This document shows positions 63,417 to 64,000 of a DNA stretch of 64,000 nucleotides, one piece after another (the stretch's first letter is position 1; each line of letters starts with the position of its first letter). Source of the DNA: Lichtheimia corymbifera B2541 (taxonomy: Eukaryota > Mucoromycota > Mucoromycetes > Mucorales > Lichtheimiaceae); contig JNEU01000870.1 of the NCBI GenBank assembly GCA_000697475.1, positions 1 through 64,000 on the forward strand, written 5' to 3'. The notes below the pieces were generated by a model. That model made no database searches. It worked only from the letters and a program-made list of their open reading frames with translations, and had not been told where the DNA came from. Position numbers and translations under genes: made by a program.

Positions 63417-64000
63417 TAGACAAGGAAGATAAAAACGATAATGTGCTTTGAAAAAGAAAAGGTAAAAATGGGTATGATCAAATGTGTGTGCGTGGGGGGA
63501 GATGAAGAATAAAAAAGAGAAAGAAATGGTTGTGTGGGTGGCGAAAGGGCAAAAGGGATCCTCCTTTCAAGTCCCGTCATATCGGAAGCAAGCCCGCAAC
63601 ACACACCAACGGGGAATCGGGTCGGCATGTACCAATGGCTTCTGCCCCGCTTCCCGTAATTCATCCAAGTCGATGGTTGGTTTATGTTTCAAATTATAAC
63701 ATATCTCAGTGCCTTAATCCTTCTCGGAACTAACTCTTTCATCACAAACAATGTACTCGAAAAGTCACTTGCATACGTTGCCTGTGCTTTACTTTGTACC
63801 CCTGTCCCTGTTCTATACTGCTATTTTCATTATCATCGGTTCCATCCGCTAACCCACTTTTTTTAGATGCATGCATATACAGGTACCATTATTCCATCGG
63901 CATGAGGAGGGGTCAAGTGGTGGTTCCCAGGATAATTTTTTTTCTCTTTTTACGCATTACAATCTCCCATGTTGGATCCATGTTGTGGGGGTTGATGTTT
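63417..64000. other. Gap at the right edge, upstream of the zinc-cluster gene
   Basis: Promoter region of the zinc-cluster gene near 63,417. No gene recognised to the window end. Confidence 0.4.

Overview
The window looks like a piece of nuclear DNA from a filamentous fungus, most likely Mucoromycota and probably the order Mucorales. Genes are dense and mostly split by short introns (about 45-80 bases, GT..AG). The protein families are fungal ones: Atf1-type bZIP, FPK1/nrc-2-type kinase, paired Zn2Cys6 clusters, FAS1, Erg1, an N-CoR-like SANT protein. Some decayed ORFs resemble amplified families I recall from Mucorales. The order-level placement is an inference.

Layout. 0.2-2.3 kb: nested inverted and tandem repeats with no credible gene. 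3.5-9.2 kb, plus strand: an Atf1-like bZIP factor, a mitochondrial PDK-like protein with a ruined ATP site, and a conserved unknown. 9.4-13.0 kb: DOM34/pelota and VPS36 (ESCRT-II) diverge from a 124-base gap. 13.3-31.5 kb, all minus strand: a GRAMD4-like membrane protein, a small unknown, squalene epoxidase ERG1, an AVT-type vacuolar amino acid transporter, Mediator MED18, an FPK1/nrc-2-type kinase and a triple-SANT N-CoR-like co-repressor. 31.8-48.0 kb is a run of membrane proteins: EI24-like, tetraspanin, TVP15/COPI-associated-like, PEX11, TM9SF/EMP70, MARVEL-like and GPR107-like, interrupted by one divergent H2A gene. 48.1-51.1 kb: an FMP32/CCDC90-like mitochondrial protein and a secreted FAS1 protein. 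51.8-59.7 kb is accessory DNA: an F-box/LRR pseudogene, an mpaB-like oxygenase, a higher-order tandem repeat, a second copy of the foldback repeat and a decayed lineage-specific ORF. 60.4-63.4 kb: RAD51 and a protein with two Zn2Cys6 clusters.

The genes do not form one pathway. They cover stress transcription and chromatin (bZIP, MED18, N-CoR-like, H2A), ribosome rescue (DOM34), endosome/Golgi membrane traffic (VPS36, TM9SF, TVP15-like, GPR107-like), lipids (ERG1, flippase kinase), peroxisomes (PEX11) and recombination (RAD51). Gene models were spliced by eye. Many junctions were checked by reading-frame continuity, but none is supported by transcript data.
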